Assembly (NCBI GenBank): GCA_001661515.1
Contig: LUVW01000002.1
Location: 317,850-381,849 of the forward strand
DNA: 64,000 nucleotides
Reading direction: 5' to 3'
Source of the DNA: Capniomyces stellatus
Lineage: Eukaryota > Kickxellomycota > Harpellomycetes > Harpellales > Legeriomycetaceae
Position numbers and translations under genes: made by a program. Positions within the stretch are counted from its first letter, which is position 1; the number at the start of each line of letters is the position of its first letter. The notes below the pieces were generated by a model that ran no database searches, was not told where the DNA came from, and saw only the letters and a list, made by a program, of their open reading frames with translations. Positions 31,451-42,906 of the stretch are shown here, one piece after another.

Positions 31451-33783
31451 ATGCCTGATAATGACGATTTTGATATTTACGGCGATAACGAGTTCTTATT
31501 AGAGTTAGACAAGGTATTTGTGGTCCAGTATATATTTTTCTGTGTAAGACAGGCCTTTTGTCTTGCTTTGTAGAGAATTAACATTGCTTTCTAATCAAAA
31601 ATGTCAAATTAGGATGAACCAGGAATAGTTGATTCAGCAGCGGACAATAAAGAACGCAAAGCAAACGATGATATATTTGAAGGGTTTGACGAATCGAGCA
31701 AAGTAAGCGACCAAAGCATACTTGACTTTATTTTTTGGGAAAATTAAATATAAATTAAATTAATCTAATGTTGGAACTTGACTGTCTAACCAAGAAACAA
31801 GGAATAGATTCTGCCACACTTTCAAATGACGCAAATTCTCAAAGTGCCGCAGATATTAAAGATGGACAGTTAACAGGAGGTTGTTAATCAGTTTATATTT
31901 TATTCAACATATCTTTTCGTATATTAACCTGCCTGTCATCATTTCGTTTTTTTAAAATCCAACCCACTATTACTGCTTGTGAGGATTTTTAAACTGTAAC
32001 TTTTTGTTATTGATCGCCTGTGTTTGTAATAAACTTTGGGAACTGAGAATTAAAATCTCAGTAAACATCATCAATATTGCTTCATTTCCCAGCGATTCAT
32101 TTATTTTTCGAAAGCATTTATCATTCCCTGATTTGGATGGCACACTTATTCAAGGGAAACTTATAAATGGGTTCAACCTGGGAGTGAAGACGTTGCAAAG
32201 GCCATAGTGCAGTTTCAGAATAAAAACAAAAACAACCGCAACGACGACAACAATAATAAATAGTAAAACTTTATTTGATAGTCAACTCTGAGGATGATAA
32301 TAAGACTGCGAACTCTGTAACAGGCCCTAACGATGCTACAACAAACTTGTGGGTTTCAGAGCTAGGTTGGGTAAATACTGTTCTACGTAATTAGTACCAT
32401 ACATGTTTACTTTGGCTTTGTTTTATGGCATGCAATTATTCTTTTCTCTTATTTTATTTTATTTCCATTCCATTCCATTATTTCTTTTAATTTGACTCTA
32501 TTCTGTCTTTTGAAGGTGTATTATATATTATTAAAATGCTCAACATATTTACTATTTACAAAACTCAAAGTGGATAACTGAGGACGACCTACGAGATACA
32601 ATTTCACAGGCTGGGGTTGGGAGTAACATTAAAAACGTTGCATTCCAAGAAAATAAGACCAACGGAAAGTCGCGAGGGTAATTGAACTACATGATTATAA
32701 GTATACCACAACACCTCGTTAACAATTACCCATGAGCCACCAACTACTGGTTACTAACTGCCAGCGCCTGCCAATGTGTATAGGACGGCGTTTGTAGAGT
32801 TTACAGACCTAGAGTCGTGCCAAAAAGCCAAGGATAAACTATCACAATCGTAAGCAAAGGACAATAGACAACGTCCACTAAAATTATATTATCTCGGTTG
32901 TGGGTTTAGTATGTCTATAATAATTGCGATAAGTTTTTAGCAGCAATTTAATTTATATTTATGCATAATGAATATCGTTAACTAGAAAATTTTCAGGATC
33001 GCCTTGCACAGTCACTTTTGCATCAAATATCACAAACCCGGCAAAGCCAGCTATTAGAGGTAACCACAACCAAAATCACGCTTAGCTACTGATACATATT
33101 GAAAGTATTAGGAATACTAAACCATATACGTTTGTACTTACACATCGGGTACTCATCTTACGATTCAAACACAGCGGAAAGTGTTGCTCGTAGACCATTT
33201 ACTCAGCCAGGAATGCTACCAGATCCCAGGGTTCAAGCTGGAGGACCTGTAATGCAACCAATGCTACAGCCCAGTATGGGCCATATGGGGCCTATGGGGC
33301 CACATGGCATGGGTGTAATGGGCATGGGTTATGGAATGCCAATGCCTATGCAAATGGGAAATATGCCAATAAACAACCCTGCTATGCAAATGCAGATGAT
33401 GGGCAGGATGCCGTACGCGAGCCCTATGAGACCTGGCCTTCCAATGCAGCAAATGGGGATGCATAGGGGTAATATTCCGTTATATAATTCTTTTTGCAAT
33501 TTAACAGGCTGTATTTATCGAGTGTTAGCTGTTTATACCTCTTTATTTATCCCTTGTTATTTGTTTGTTTTTACTTTTTGTATATTTAGGTATGCCTGGA
33601 AACTTTAACCAACCGAGCCCGCTAATGCAACAACAGTTCCAGCTGCAGCAACAGCAACAACAACTAAAAATGCAACAAAGTCAAGCACAGCAACAACTAC
33701 AGGCTAACAATCCTATGGCTGGCCAAAAGCGTAGACTAGGTGATGGTTCTAGCGATAACAACAACGCTCAACGAGGTAGATAA
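31451..33783 (+). CDS. CPSF6/CFIm68-like RNA-binding protein (RRM)
   Basis: Probably a cleavage factor I large-subunit homologue acting in 3'-end processing. Nine exons: 31451-31513, 31613-31702, 31795-31879, 32282-32370, 32571-32677, 32784-32849, 32986-33059, 33175-33468 and 33590-33783, giving 353 residues. The start MPDNDDFDIYGDN recalls the acidic N-terminus of CPSF6/7. One RRM is split over exons 4-7: RNP2 LWVSELGW, then ITEDDLRDTI, RNP1 GKSRGTAFVEF, then CTVTFASN. A Met/Pro/Gly-rich region (GPMGPHGMGVMGMGYGMPMPM) and a Gln-rich tail end in KRRLGDGSS. Intron 3 (402 bp, donor GTTGTT) is unusually long. An alternative last splice (33776 to 33868) would end the protein RGKTS at 33882 instead of RGR. 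No RS domain is visible. The RRM call is strong; the CPSF6 assignment is moderate. Confidence 0.82.
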
Positions 33784-35189
33784 TATAAAATAAATCGACA
33801 CCCATATTATGGACCTTCTTTGTTTTTCAAACTCTTGACAATCTATTTTGTTTTCTATGCTGCAATAGGCAAAACCAGCTAGAAACCAACGCTTGTGCTA
33901 GTAACAGTAGGGTCGCACCTTCGCAAAACTTAAACAAACAGCTTTGCGATCTAAAACGTCTAGATTTAGCCGGATACGTATTTAGCATTCACAATTTGAG
34001 TTTTGGCTTGAACTTTTATACACTTGTTCCTATGTTTGGTATTACTTTTTTAATTTACTTTTTCTCTATTTATAAACTGAACTCAATAACAGCCTGCACC
34101 ACACTCTAGTTTTGTAACGGGTTATTGTTATCATTTTTATTCTTTTTTTTTTTACTTATTCAGTGATTGTACAAGTCAGAAATTTTACTCAAGGATTTTC
34201 TCCAATTTTTTTCGTATAGTTATTTAATAATTTTTTTAGCTTCCACTTGCTACATAACCGGTTTATCTCTTGGCTCTCCTGCCTTTAATTCAGATACTCG
34301 TAACAACATCTCTTAGGTTACAACCTGGCTAGTTGATATGAACTTTTGACTTTTGACTTTTAGGTTTTCTTTTTTTTTAAAAAAAATGCAACCCACCAAC
34401 TTGGCTATTATTTAGTTGCTTGCTAGCTCCTGGCTCTTGACATTCAGCTATTGCTTGGTTAATAAAAACTACTAAATTACGTTATCCAATGAGATTATGA
34501 ATTTGCTTCTTTACTAATTCCAAACTTTTGAACCTCTTGATTTGTATTTTTAAATCTTTGCTACTTTTGTCCACTTTTCTTAATCCTCCCTTTAGTAATA
34601 ATAAAAAGTATTGGTTTGATTAGATTTATTGGCCAATTAATTCAATTCAAAAATTGCTTTGTCTTAAAGCTTATTAAGCTTGGTGTATTTTTACGGTTTT
34701 TACAACCAAAACAAATCGAAATTGAAGTTCTGGATTTTGAAAAAAAAAAAAAAGTATTTGTAGAAAACGAAAATGAATCTGAAAAAAAATATTCGACAAA
34801 CAAAAAAAAAAGTGGGATTTAAAGAAATTAAAACGATAGAGATATTAGTAGAATATCAGTAAATACTGTAAAACCCTCTTTTTGCGCATTAAATAGCTGA
34901 TATATATAAAGTAAGAACCACATACTTATTTATTTAGCACCGGGAATATTATTATAAATATAGGTATTGTAAGAATAAAGGTGTACTTTTATGGATTCGA
35001 AGCATGGCAATTTGAAACCAAAAAATTCGAATCCGATAAAATCGATTTATCCGGCGAGGGATATTTAATTAGACCAAACTACAGCTGATTTGTATCCGAA
35101 ACACCAAAGACATAAAAGAAGGGGGGAGGAAAGAAGTAGATCATGTTCTAATATTTGCTATAATTGAATATATTGTTTTGATTTATAGA
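33784..35189. other. AT-rich intergenic region
   Basis: About 1.4 kb. A 68-codon Lys/Phe-rich frame at 34616-34822 is low complexity. TTTATAG directly before the RPL17 start codon looks like a 3' splice site, so a 5'-leader intron may lie in the last part of this region. Confidence 0.55.
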
Positions 35190-35896
35190 ATGGCACGTTA
35201 CTCCGCAACTCCAGCTAATGAGGCTAAATGTAAGTTTGAAATATACAAGTTGGTAGCTGTTTGATGAGATGTAGCGTTGATCTCTTTTAAGTGGCTTCTA
35301 CATTCTTTTAAGAGGGATATTTGGATTCGAGAAAGTTCGAGCTTTTGATCTAATTCATAACTTGTAATAACATCAAAATAGCTGCCAAAACATGTGGCTC
35401 ATACCTCCGTGTACATTTTAAGAACACCCGTGAAGCCGCTGCTGCCATTAAAGGACGCAAGCTTTTGAACGCCATCAGATACTTGGGTGATGTTAAAGAA
35501 CACAAACAATGCGTTCCTTTCCGTCGCTTCGCCGGAGGTATCGGTCGTGCTGCTCAAGCCAGTGCTTTCAAAACCACCAAAGGTAGATGGCCAGAGAAGT
35601 CTGCCAACTTTTTGCTTGGTCTTTTGCAAAACGTAAAGTCAAACGCCGAGGCTAAAGATTTGGATATCGAACAAGTTGTCATCAAGCACATCCAAGTCAA
35701 CGCTGCCCCAAAACAACGTCGTCGTACATTCAGAGCTCACGGTCGTATTAACCCATACATGAGCAACCCATGCCACATTGAAATTATTGTTTCAGAGGAA
35801 GCAAATAACGTCAAGAAGGGAGATGAAGTCGCACCAGCACACAACTTTACCCGTCGTCAATTGGCCATCAAACGCATCCAAGCTGCCCGCAACTAA
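35190..35896 (+). CDS. RPL17: 60S ribosomal protein L17 (uL22)
   Basis: Component of the large ribosomal subunit near the exit tunnel. Two exons: 35190-35229 and 35382-35896, giving 184 residues (yeast L17 has 184). The start [13 protein letters not shown] joins to [20 protein letters not shown] in frame. Conserved blocks: [58 protein letters not shown]. The 3' extension ends KRIQAARN. Codons look more GC3-biased than the flanks, as expected of a highly expressed gene. The start codon follows directly after TTTATAG, a probable 5'-UTR intron acceptor. Confidence 0.97.
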
Positions 35897-37914
35897 TTTT
35901 TTTATTTTTGTTTGCTTGTAATGTGGTTTTTATTAAAAGAATATAAGTACTTTATATATTATATATCCTTTGAGTAAAATTAAAAGTCAATAAATTTAAT
36001 ACTAATAAAATATTTATATTATAGACTTGTTAGCTTTAACGACTTGTTTATCTCTAACGACTTGTTGTTGATGCGAGCGTTATAATCTGCTAAATAAACG
36101 ATCTTGGCTTGTATGTTGCGTTTATATCAGTATTGCTTATTTTGCTTAGCATCCTGGACTTATACTATGTATAAGGCGTACGAGTAGCTCAAACCACAAT
36201 TTCTGTATACGATGCGCCCTGAACTATCGGTGCTGCCATCAAGGTCTTTGCATTTACATCTCTGATGGCATTGGCCACTGGATGGTTTTACTCTGCTGTG
36301 ACGGCATTCAAGTCCAGCACCTTATGTTACTTGATCAATACCACTTCACTGCTGTTTGGATTAAACGAGTATTGATTTTGTTTTAGACTGTAGATACGTT
36401 ATGTTTGGCCGATATACTAGATCGATCAATAGCACTGTGCTTGCTTACCCCAAGCTTTAATTTTAGCAACGGCAAAAATGTACACTGTCTGATTTTAAAC
36501 TGGTCTGTGGTTATTTAGAGTCAATGTTGACCACGTTAAGTACACCGTGAGTAAACCTATTGTACATGACACACATTCAAAAGAAAAGACTTTTTAAAGT
36601 GTTCATTACACATTTATGTCCAACTTTAGCGTGCGAGTTTTGAAAAAATAGATGATTTGTTCAGTTGTTTTCAAGTCCCACACCTATTTGGTCTAAATGT
36701 TTGTATTTCATGCTATAAACATAATTTTCCAAAAAATAAAAAAACATAAAGATAAATATAAAAACTTGATCACATGGTTTACTGCATTTGCGTTTTGCAT
36801 TTTGCACTGTTTTTCAGTTAGCCTACAAACAAACCTTGTTTATTTTTATTATTAGGCGATACTGTGTTTGGGGGGAAAGCTTTGTGCATTCTTTGAACCA
36901 TTACCACAATGAGCCTTTCAAATCAATGTTAAACACAACGACTGGCCTCTTATTTGGATATTTGGATTTACTATATCTTCAAAATTCATTCAGCTGACAT
37001 GCCACGCTCCCTAAAGACTTTTGACAATTAATCTCCGTATTATTTACTTGAGCTTTGGTATAATATTTAATCTGTTTGACATGTCTCGATGATAGCTTGA
37101 ACTGAAATGAGCGCTACAGGATTGATAAAAAAGATATTATGATTTTAAGTTGATTATATTGGGAAATGCAAGTTATACAGGATGGTCATCATGAAGGCAA
37201 ATGTCCAATGAGCCTTTCGAATAAAAAAACTATGGCTTTTATTGTAACGCAGTGTTTAATTGTAAACAAGATAACACAACTTGTCCAATTAAAGCAACAA
37301 ATGGAATTAGGAAGAAGAAGAAAAAAAAGACAAGAATTTAAAACAGGATTATAAACTATATTGCCTAAACTACCATAAATTAGATGGCGCCATAGGTTAA
37401 GTTAAAAAAAAAGGAAATTGATAAAGAGAAAAAATAAAATTAAAAAGAGAAAAGGAAAAAAGGAGAAAAGAAAAATTGAAAAAGGAGTAATCGAGTGAAA
37501 GAGCAGATATTAGATAGGTGATATCAAACTCAACTTTTTTATATATGGTTTTTTATATACTATATTGATATCTAACTTTTTAGTTAGGGCTTCGAAAACA
37601 CAAACGAAAAACGACAAGAATATAATAAAAAGCAAACAAGTAGCTTAATAGATAGATATATAGTTAGATAGCTAATAAAATTAAAGTAGAAACATTAAAT
37701 TGGTAGTCGGTGCTTTTAAGTTTCAAAATTGTCAAATATATGCTTGTATTAAAGAGCAAATACATTATTGAAGGGTAATAATCACTGTCATTAATGCAAT
37801 TGATCACACTAAAGTAATCGATTTGACAGTGTCAAGTGAAAGGAAGCATTTTAATCAGACGTTATAATTACTAGAATATTTTTCAAGCAAAGATAAGCCG
37901 AAGAATAGTAGGAA
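35897..37914. other. Long intergenic region with a possible decayed coding stretch
   Basis: About 2 kb between RPL17 and the mitofusin gene. Around 36180-36560 the minus strand has protein-like segments in one frame interrupted by stops (for example HPVANAIRDVNA and MAAPIVQGASYTEIVV). The final 500 bases are strongly purine-rich on the plus strand. Nothing is called as a gene. Confidence 0.5.
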
Positions 37915-40245
37915 ATGAGTCGAAATAATTACAACTACGAAAATCAAATCCATGGACAGCTGTTTGCAGACGATTGTGTTCGTGTAATTGAGCAATTGAA
38001 AAGCACAAAGAGATTGGTTCAAGACTTGAGAACGTATGGCAATAATAGATATCCGATCAGCTACCCATTGGATTCAATTTCGAATAGATTTTTTTCACCA
38101 GCTGTAGATATCTCGAGATCAAACTCTACAACAGGGTTTGAAACAGACTCTTCGCTATCGTCTCGCAATGATCATTTGGGGTACAGGCGTGCAAGCAGCG
38201 TGGTTAGTTCGCGCGATAGCGGCGATAGTTACTCGGTCGATGGTAATGGAAAGCTTAGCGTTTTGCAGCTTGATTTGAGAATATCACAGGGTGCAGATGT
38301 AGTAGGGAGCCTCGAGCAGTCGTCTATCTCGCGGCTACTAGACGAATGCTTTTTGAAAAGCGAGAGACACATTGAAAAGTTGCTGCTGCGGGTTGGTGAT
38401 AAGAGCTCAAAGATTCTAGTGACGGGAGATTTGAACGCAGGAAAGAGCACATTGGTTAATGCATTGATTAGAAAAGATGTTCTGCCTTCAGATCAGCAGC
38501 CCTGCACAATGTTGTTTTGTGAAGTTGTTGACGCATCGAAGAACGGGGGGAAGGAGGAGATCCACGGTATCCATGACATAGATCGCTATGACTGTAGAAA
38601 CCCAGCAACGTTCCACGTAATTGGGCTGGAGGAGCTTGAAGATACAGTATCAGAAAATGCAAATATGTACCAGCAACTGAAGATTTTCACAAATGACAAC
38701 CAGACAAAAAAGGACAGCCTTTTGCACAACGGGGTGGTTGACATCTCGCTGATTGATTCGCCAGGACTCAATAGAGACTCGCTAAAGACGACGCAACTGT
38801 TTGCGCGGCAGGAGGAGATTGATGTTGTTGTGTTTGTAGTAAACGCAGAAAACCACTTTACTTTATCAGGCCAGGATTTTTTGGCAAGTGCAGGAAAAGA
38901 AAAGGCGCATATTTTTATAGTGGTAAACAGATTTGATGCTATCAGACGAAAGGAAAAGTGTAAGCGGATGATTATGGACCAAATCTGCGAGCTTTCTCCA
39001 GAGACATACGATGATGCAGACAACCTGGTGCATTTTGTTAGCGCGCGTGGCTTATTTACAGAAGGGGGAGTTCCAGGACCCGAGTTTGACCGCATGGAGA
39101 GGAAGCTGCGGTGGTGGACTCTGGAGCAAAGGTTCAAGTCAAAGCTTGCACCAGCCCAAAGATATATGCTGAACATTCTGACAGATCTGCACATAATCAC
39201 CGACGAGAATACTGAGGTTGCAGCAGAAAAGATCCGAGAAATCAACGCAGCCTTGAAGTCTGGAATGCCTAAATACGAGAGCTTGCTGGAGGCACGCAGC
39301 GCCGTGGTCAAGAAAATTGAAAAGGTAGTCGATGACTCGCAAATCAAAGTAAGAGACTACACAGCCAACTTTTTGACCACTTCCGTTGAGAACTTGGATG
39401 CCACTGCTGATAAAGTCGAGTGGCCAGGGATACTCAAGTCGCTTGACTATGCCGAAAGGGTGTTCTGCACCATGGCCAACCATCTATACCACCAGGTCAA
39501 TGAAAGTGAGAACTTCACCCGTTTTGTTATTGCCGACGCTAACCAGCAGCTGATAGCGCTTGACCTGCAAAGAAAAGACCTTGAATTGGGCTCTGTTGAT
39601 TTGACTGAAGAGATTTCGCCATTGACAGAAAGCCAGGTTGAGGAAAACAGACGCTCTGACGACTTGGTCCGCATTGGCTCTCTCTCAAACACACTGGATA
39701 CATTTAGCATCCAACCCACCGATTTTGTCGATTTAGACAAGTTCAAGTTCAAGGTCCCTACCTCTCTTGGGATCACTGCTGGCTCACTGGCTGTGCTGTC
39801 GAACACCACCGTTCTGTCGAATCTGATCAGTCTATTTAAGATCTCAAGCCGCTTTGATGCAAACACCATTAGCAAAGTCATCATAACCTCTACTGGACTG
39901 CTAAGCTTGGGCTCGCTGCTATACATGCTTTATGAGGTTGAGGACGTGATTCGTAGAAATATCGCAAAGAGACTCAAGTCTGGTTTGTACGGTGAAAAAT
40001 TCGTCGAACTTCACTCTAACAGACTCACCATGGAAACCAATAGAGCCATCAGTCCATTTGCTTGGAATCTCCAGAATAACTTCCAAAGAATGGTTGAGGC
40101 CGAAGAGCGCAGACGTGCTGATCACTTAAGATCTCGCCATTTGATACAGGAGGCCCAGATGTACTTTGACGATTTACGCGCACAAGTGTCTGACCTTGCC
40201 TTGTCTGTCCGTGCTGTAAATTCTGCCCAATATTTCAAAAGCTAG
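37915..40245 (+). CDS. FZO1: Mitofusin (Fzo1-type dynamin-family GTPase)
   Basis: Outer-membrane GTPase that fuses mitochondria. Single exon, 776 residues. The GTPase motifs are intact: P-loop GDLNAGKST (about 171-179), switch Thr in QPCT (about 198), DSPGLNRD (about 281-288) and the base-specific NRFD (about 338-341). The DVLPSDQQPCT context is typical of mitofusins. Two adjacent hydrophobic segments near 617-641 and 655-673, separated by a short charged loop, give the hairpin anchor that leaves both termini in the cytosol. Helical regions flank the anchor, and the C-terminal one (about 715-770) fits the HR2 tether. A Ser-rich 60-110 stretch is likely disordered. It is somewhat shorter than ascomycete Fzo1 (about 850-900), mainly at the N-terminus. 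Confidence 0.94.
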   Translation: MSRNNYNYENQIHGQLFADDCVRVIEQLKSTKRLVQDLRTYGNNRYPISYPLDSISNRFFSPAVDISRSNSTTGFETDSSLSSRNDHLGYRRASSVVSSRDSGDSYSVDGNGKLSVLQLDLRISQGADVVGSLEQSSISRLLDECFLKSERHIEKLLLRVGDKSSKILVTGDLNAGKSTLVNALIRKDVLPSDQQPCTMLFCEVVDASKNGGKEEIHGIHDIDRYDCRNPATFHVIGLEELEDTVSENANMYQQLKIFTNDNQTKKDSLLHNGVVDISLIDSPGLNRDSLKTTQLFARQEEIDVVVFVVNAENHFTLSGQDFLASAGKEKAHIFIVVNRFDAIRRKEKCKRMIMDQICELSPETYDDADNLVHFVSARGLFTEGGVPGPEFDRMERKLRWWTLEQRFKSKLAPAQRYMLNILTDLHIITDENTEVAAEKIREINAALKSGMPKYESLLEARSAVVKKIEKVVDDSQIKVRDYTANFLTTSVENLDATADKVEWPGILKSLDYAERVFCTMANHLYHQVNESENFTRFVIADANQQLIALDLQRKDLELGSVDLTEEISPLTESQVEENRRSDDLVRIGSLSNTLDTFSIQPTDFVDLDKFKFKVPTSLGITAGSLAVLSNTTVLSNLISLFKISSRFDANTISKVIITSTGLLSLGSLLYMLYEVEDVIRRNIAKRLKSGLYGEKFVELHSNRLTMETNRAISPFAWNLQNNFQRMVEAEERRRADHLRSRHLIQEAQMYFDDLRAQVSDLALSVRAVNSAQYFKS

Positions 40246-40699
40246 ACCAATGACCTCTTGGGGTTTTTTCAGTCGTTGTTGCTGACTTTTTGCTTGTTGG
40301 CTTCAAGTCAGCCCAGGTCCCTTTGTTTTAATTATTTATTTTGTCCATACTGGTATATTATCCAATAATCTATTGAGATTTTTTCTTTTAATAACGTAAG
40401 CTTTACATTTATTAACATTGCACATTCTATCAATACACTTTAGTACGCTACCCCTGTTTTTAACTTTTGGTCTACAATTATTGCCAACTTGAAGACTTTT
40501 GAACTTTTGGACTTTAATTTAGTGAGATTTAAGTCTTAGTCTTGTTTGGGAGGTTTCTTTTCCAACCAAACGCAAACTTTTTATTTCCCAAAAAAAAAAG
40601 TGCTCTAAAAGTTGACTAGTAGAGTAGAAAAATATAAAGGCGAATAGTTACGTTTTAGTCCAGCTCAAAATCTAAATCTAAAAAATGAGTGGTACTGGA
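40246..40699. other. Convergent intergenic region
   Basis: About 450 bases between the mitofusin and first chitinase genes. The last 30 bases resemble the 3' flank of the chitinase gene at 47726, so duplicated sequence extends past the stop codon. Confidence 0.65.
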
Positions 40700-41545
40700 C
40701 TATTTGTAACATCCAGATTCATCTGGAGTAGCAGTTGGGTCAAGAACAGCCAGTACTTTCTTGTATAACTGATATCGTCCCTTGGCTTTCCCAACAAATG
40801 CACCACGACATTCAAGCGCACCGTTAATCATGTTTGTTGCTGTTCCAAACTTGCCTTTAATAACATCAGGGTTGGTTCTTACGCGGTTCTTCCAGAACCA
40901 AAAACTCACATCCCACGCAGTTTGCTCATCAGTTGCAACCAAATCTGGGTCTTGGAGCAGTCTGTCGTCGCCGTACAATTCCTTTGAGGCATCAAGATAG
41001 TTTACAGCCCAGGTTAGCTGGATGTATCCACGGCCAAAATAGACCTTCCCTGGTATATCCATTGACGAACCATAATCGGCTTTACAGTCATTTTTTCTGC
41101 AATGGTACTCGCTTTTTGACCGCATTCCATCAGACTCGATTAGAATATGAGTTAAAAACATTGCAGCCTCTGTTCGCGAGCCTACCCCGCTCCCAATGAT
41201 CCCAGACAGAAACGAAATACACTGATTCAGATCTGGGGCCGGATATCCACCAGCTTTTACCACTTTGTAGAGCTTTGCGCAGTCTAGTCCTATCAGTAGC
41301 TGGTTTGCGTTTCTCAGAGGGTCTACCAGCAATGAATTTGTTGGCCTTACGTATTTGATTTTTATTACTTCTCGCTTTTCATTTCTAGCTAGACCTGTTC
41401 CCGGGGCCAATATATGGTTTTGGGGCTCTTTGTTCAACTGTTTATCGCCAGTAGCTTCGCAAGCTTGAGTGCTTCCTATTGGTGCGGCAGTTGTGTAGCG
41501 CACGAATATCGATGCAAACAAGTATAGTAAAAGAAAACTGTTCAT
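40700..41545 (-). CDS. Secreted GH19 chitinase, cluster member 1
   Basis: Endochitinase of glycoside hydrolase family 19 (inverting; cleaves beta-1,4-GlcNAc polymers). Single exon, 281 residues. Signal peptide MNSFLLLYLFASIFVRYTTA, a short pro-region with a dibasic NEKR site near 55-58, then the catalytic domain from about residue 88. Catalytic pair: Glu137 in ILIESDG (general acid) and Glu146 in KSEY, nine residues on, as in compact bacterial GH19 enzymes. FGRGYIQLTW, FWFWK and INGALECRG are family hallmarks. Cysteines near 89, 109, 149 and 154, in the LEC motif and in the terminal SGCYK suggest disulfides. No chitin-binding domain is visible. The catalytic domain is very similar to the gene at 47726, including a perfectly identical 99-base stretch. 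Confidence 0.93.
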   Translation of the reverse strand: MNSFLLLYLFASIFVRYTTAAPIGSTQACEATGDKQLNKEPQNHILAPGTGLARNEKREVIKIKYVRPTNSLLVDPLRNANQLLIGLDCAKLYKVVKAGGYPAPDLNQCISFLSGIIGSGVGSRTEAAMFLTHILIESDGMRSKSEYHCRKNDCKADYGSSMDIPGKVYFGRGYIQLTWAVNYLDASKELYGDDRLLQDPDLVATDEQTAWDVSFWFWKNRVRTNPDVIKGKFGTATNMINGALECRGAFVGKAKGRYQLYKKVLAVLDPTATPDESGCYK

Positions 41546-42154
41546 TTATATCTATCTGGTGTTATTTTAGGTCATATATAAAACCATATATAGCGTACTA
41601 AGTTAGTATCCATACAATGCCCTGATGGGTAGATTGGTAAAGGGAGTATAATAATTTGGTATAATTTTAGTGTTTATAGTGGCCGAGCAAACTATTTATA
41701 AAAAAAAAATTTACACGGAGAGTTTACACCAAAAACACCAACATTCAAAAACACAACTTTAAAGAGTGTCAACAATAAATGGATAATCTTTTGAACATTG
41801 TCATTTTGTTTTTACAATTTATTAAGACCAACAATAATGCAAAAAATAAATGTGTATTGGCTTATAATGTATTTATGTGAATCAGGGAAATACTTGGCAA
41901 AAGTATAATAAAATATCTTCAAACGAAACAAAACGAAGAGCAAAAGCAATTTCTGGGAAACTTCTTGTTGACAAAACCATTTGAATTTAAGAAACTGATT
42001 TGTACGAGTACGCAATATCACACGGAGTTTTACATGGATATATAAAGTACATTACAGGTGACCATCCCTATCCACTTTGCTGTGAAATCCATTTCCAACT
42101 TTTTACCAATCATTTAAATAAGCTACCTTTTTATGTCACTTGGCGGCACGTACT

Positions 42155-42373
42155 CTACATCATTTGAACAAGTTGATAATTAATACACAAAGGCCCTTCT
42201 TTCTTTTTTAGCTTTTATTGGCCGAGTCAGCAACACGTTTTATAACCGACTTGGTGAGACTTTGAAAAAAGACGGTTATTACGTCTCTGAGTAAAAAAAA
42301 GCTGCTATATACTTGGAAAGCTGATGTGTATCGGAAACACTGTCTTTTTGATTCTTCAAACCAGCCTCGATTA
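42155..42373 (+). repeat. Left arm of long inverted repeat
   Basis: About 219 bases whose reverse complement matches 42687-42906 with only scattered differences. It includes GCTGCTATATACTTGGAAAG, which pairs exactly with the other arm. The arms flank a 313-base spacer with no ORF. Confidence 0.92.
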
Positions 42374-42686
42374 GAGATAGGTTATATCGCAAAACTAACG
42401 TACATCAAAGCCATCAATACCAACTACTAATCTTTTCAAATGGATACGTCTCATACATATCCAATCGCAAATCCACTTTACATTTTATTGATCCCAAAAA
42501 TCCTAGCGTTAATAAAAATCACTATATATGATTTTTTTTCCACGAATAATCGATTTAACAAAACACCGCTTTGCACAATGAATTACACGAACAAAACTTT
42601 GCAAAGGTGATTGGTAACCATACATTCGAGGCTGTCAAGCTTATAGCTTTACCACCATTAATTTCAGCTTGATGATGGTCTATTTA

Positions 42687-42906
42687 TAACCAAGGCTGGT
42701 TTGAGGCCTCAAAAAGACAGTGTTTCCGATACACATCAGCTTTCCAAGTATATAGCAGCTTTTTTTTACTCAGAGACGTAATATCCGTCTTTTTTCAAAG
42801 TCTCACCAAGTCGGTTATAAAACGTGTTGCTGACTCGGCCAATAAAAGCTAAAAAAGGAAAGAAAGGTCTTTGTGCATCAATTACCAACTTGTTCAAATG
42901 ATGTAG
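42687..42906 (-). repeat. Right arm of long inverted repeat
   Basis: Reverse-complement partner of 42155-42373. A transcript through the locus would fold into a hairpin with a stem of more than 200 base pairs. Arm ends are CTACATCATTTG-type on the outside; no transposase gene is present. Confidence 0.92.

Noticed and set aside
32004..32207. 67-codon ORF in intron 3 of the RRM gene with a DLDGT word like HAD phosphatases
   Set aside because: Single short motif only, no supporting family context, lies inside a spliced intron; most likely chance.
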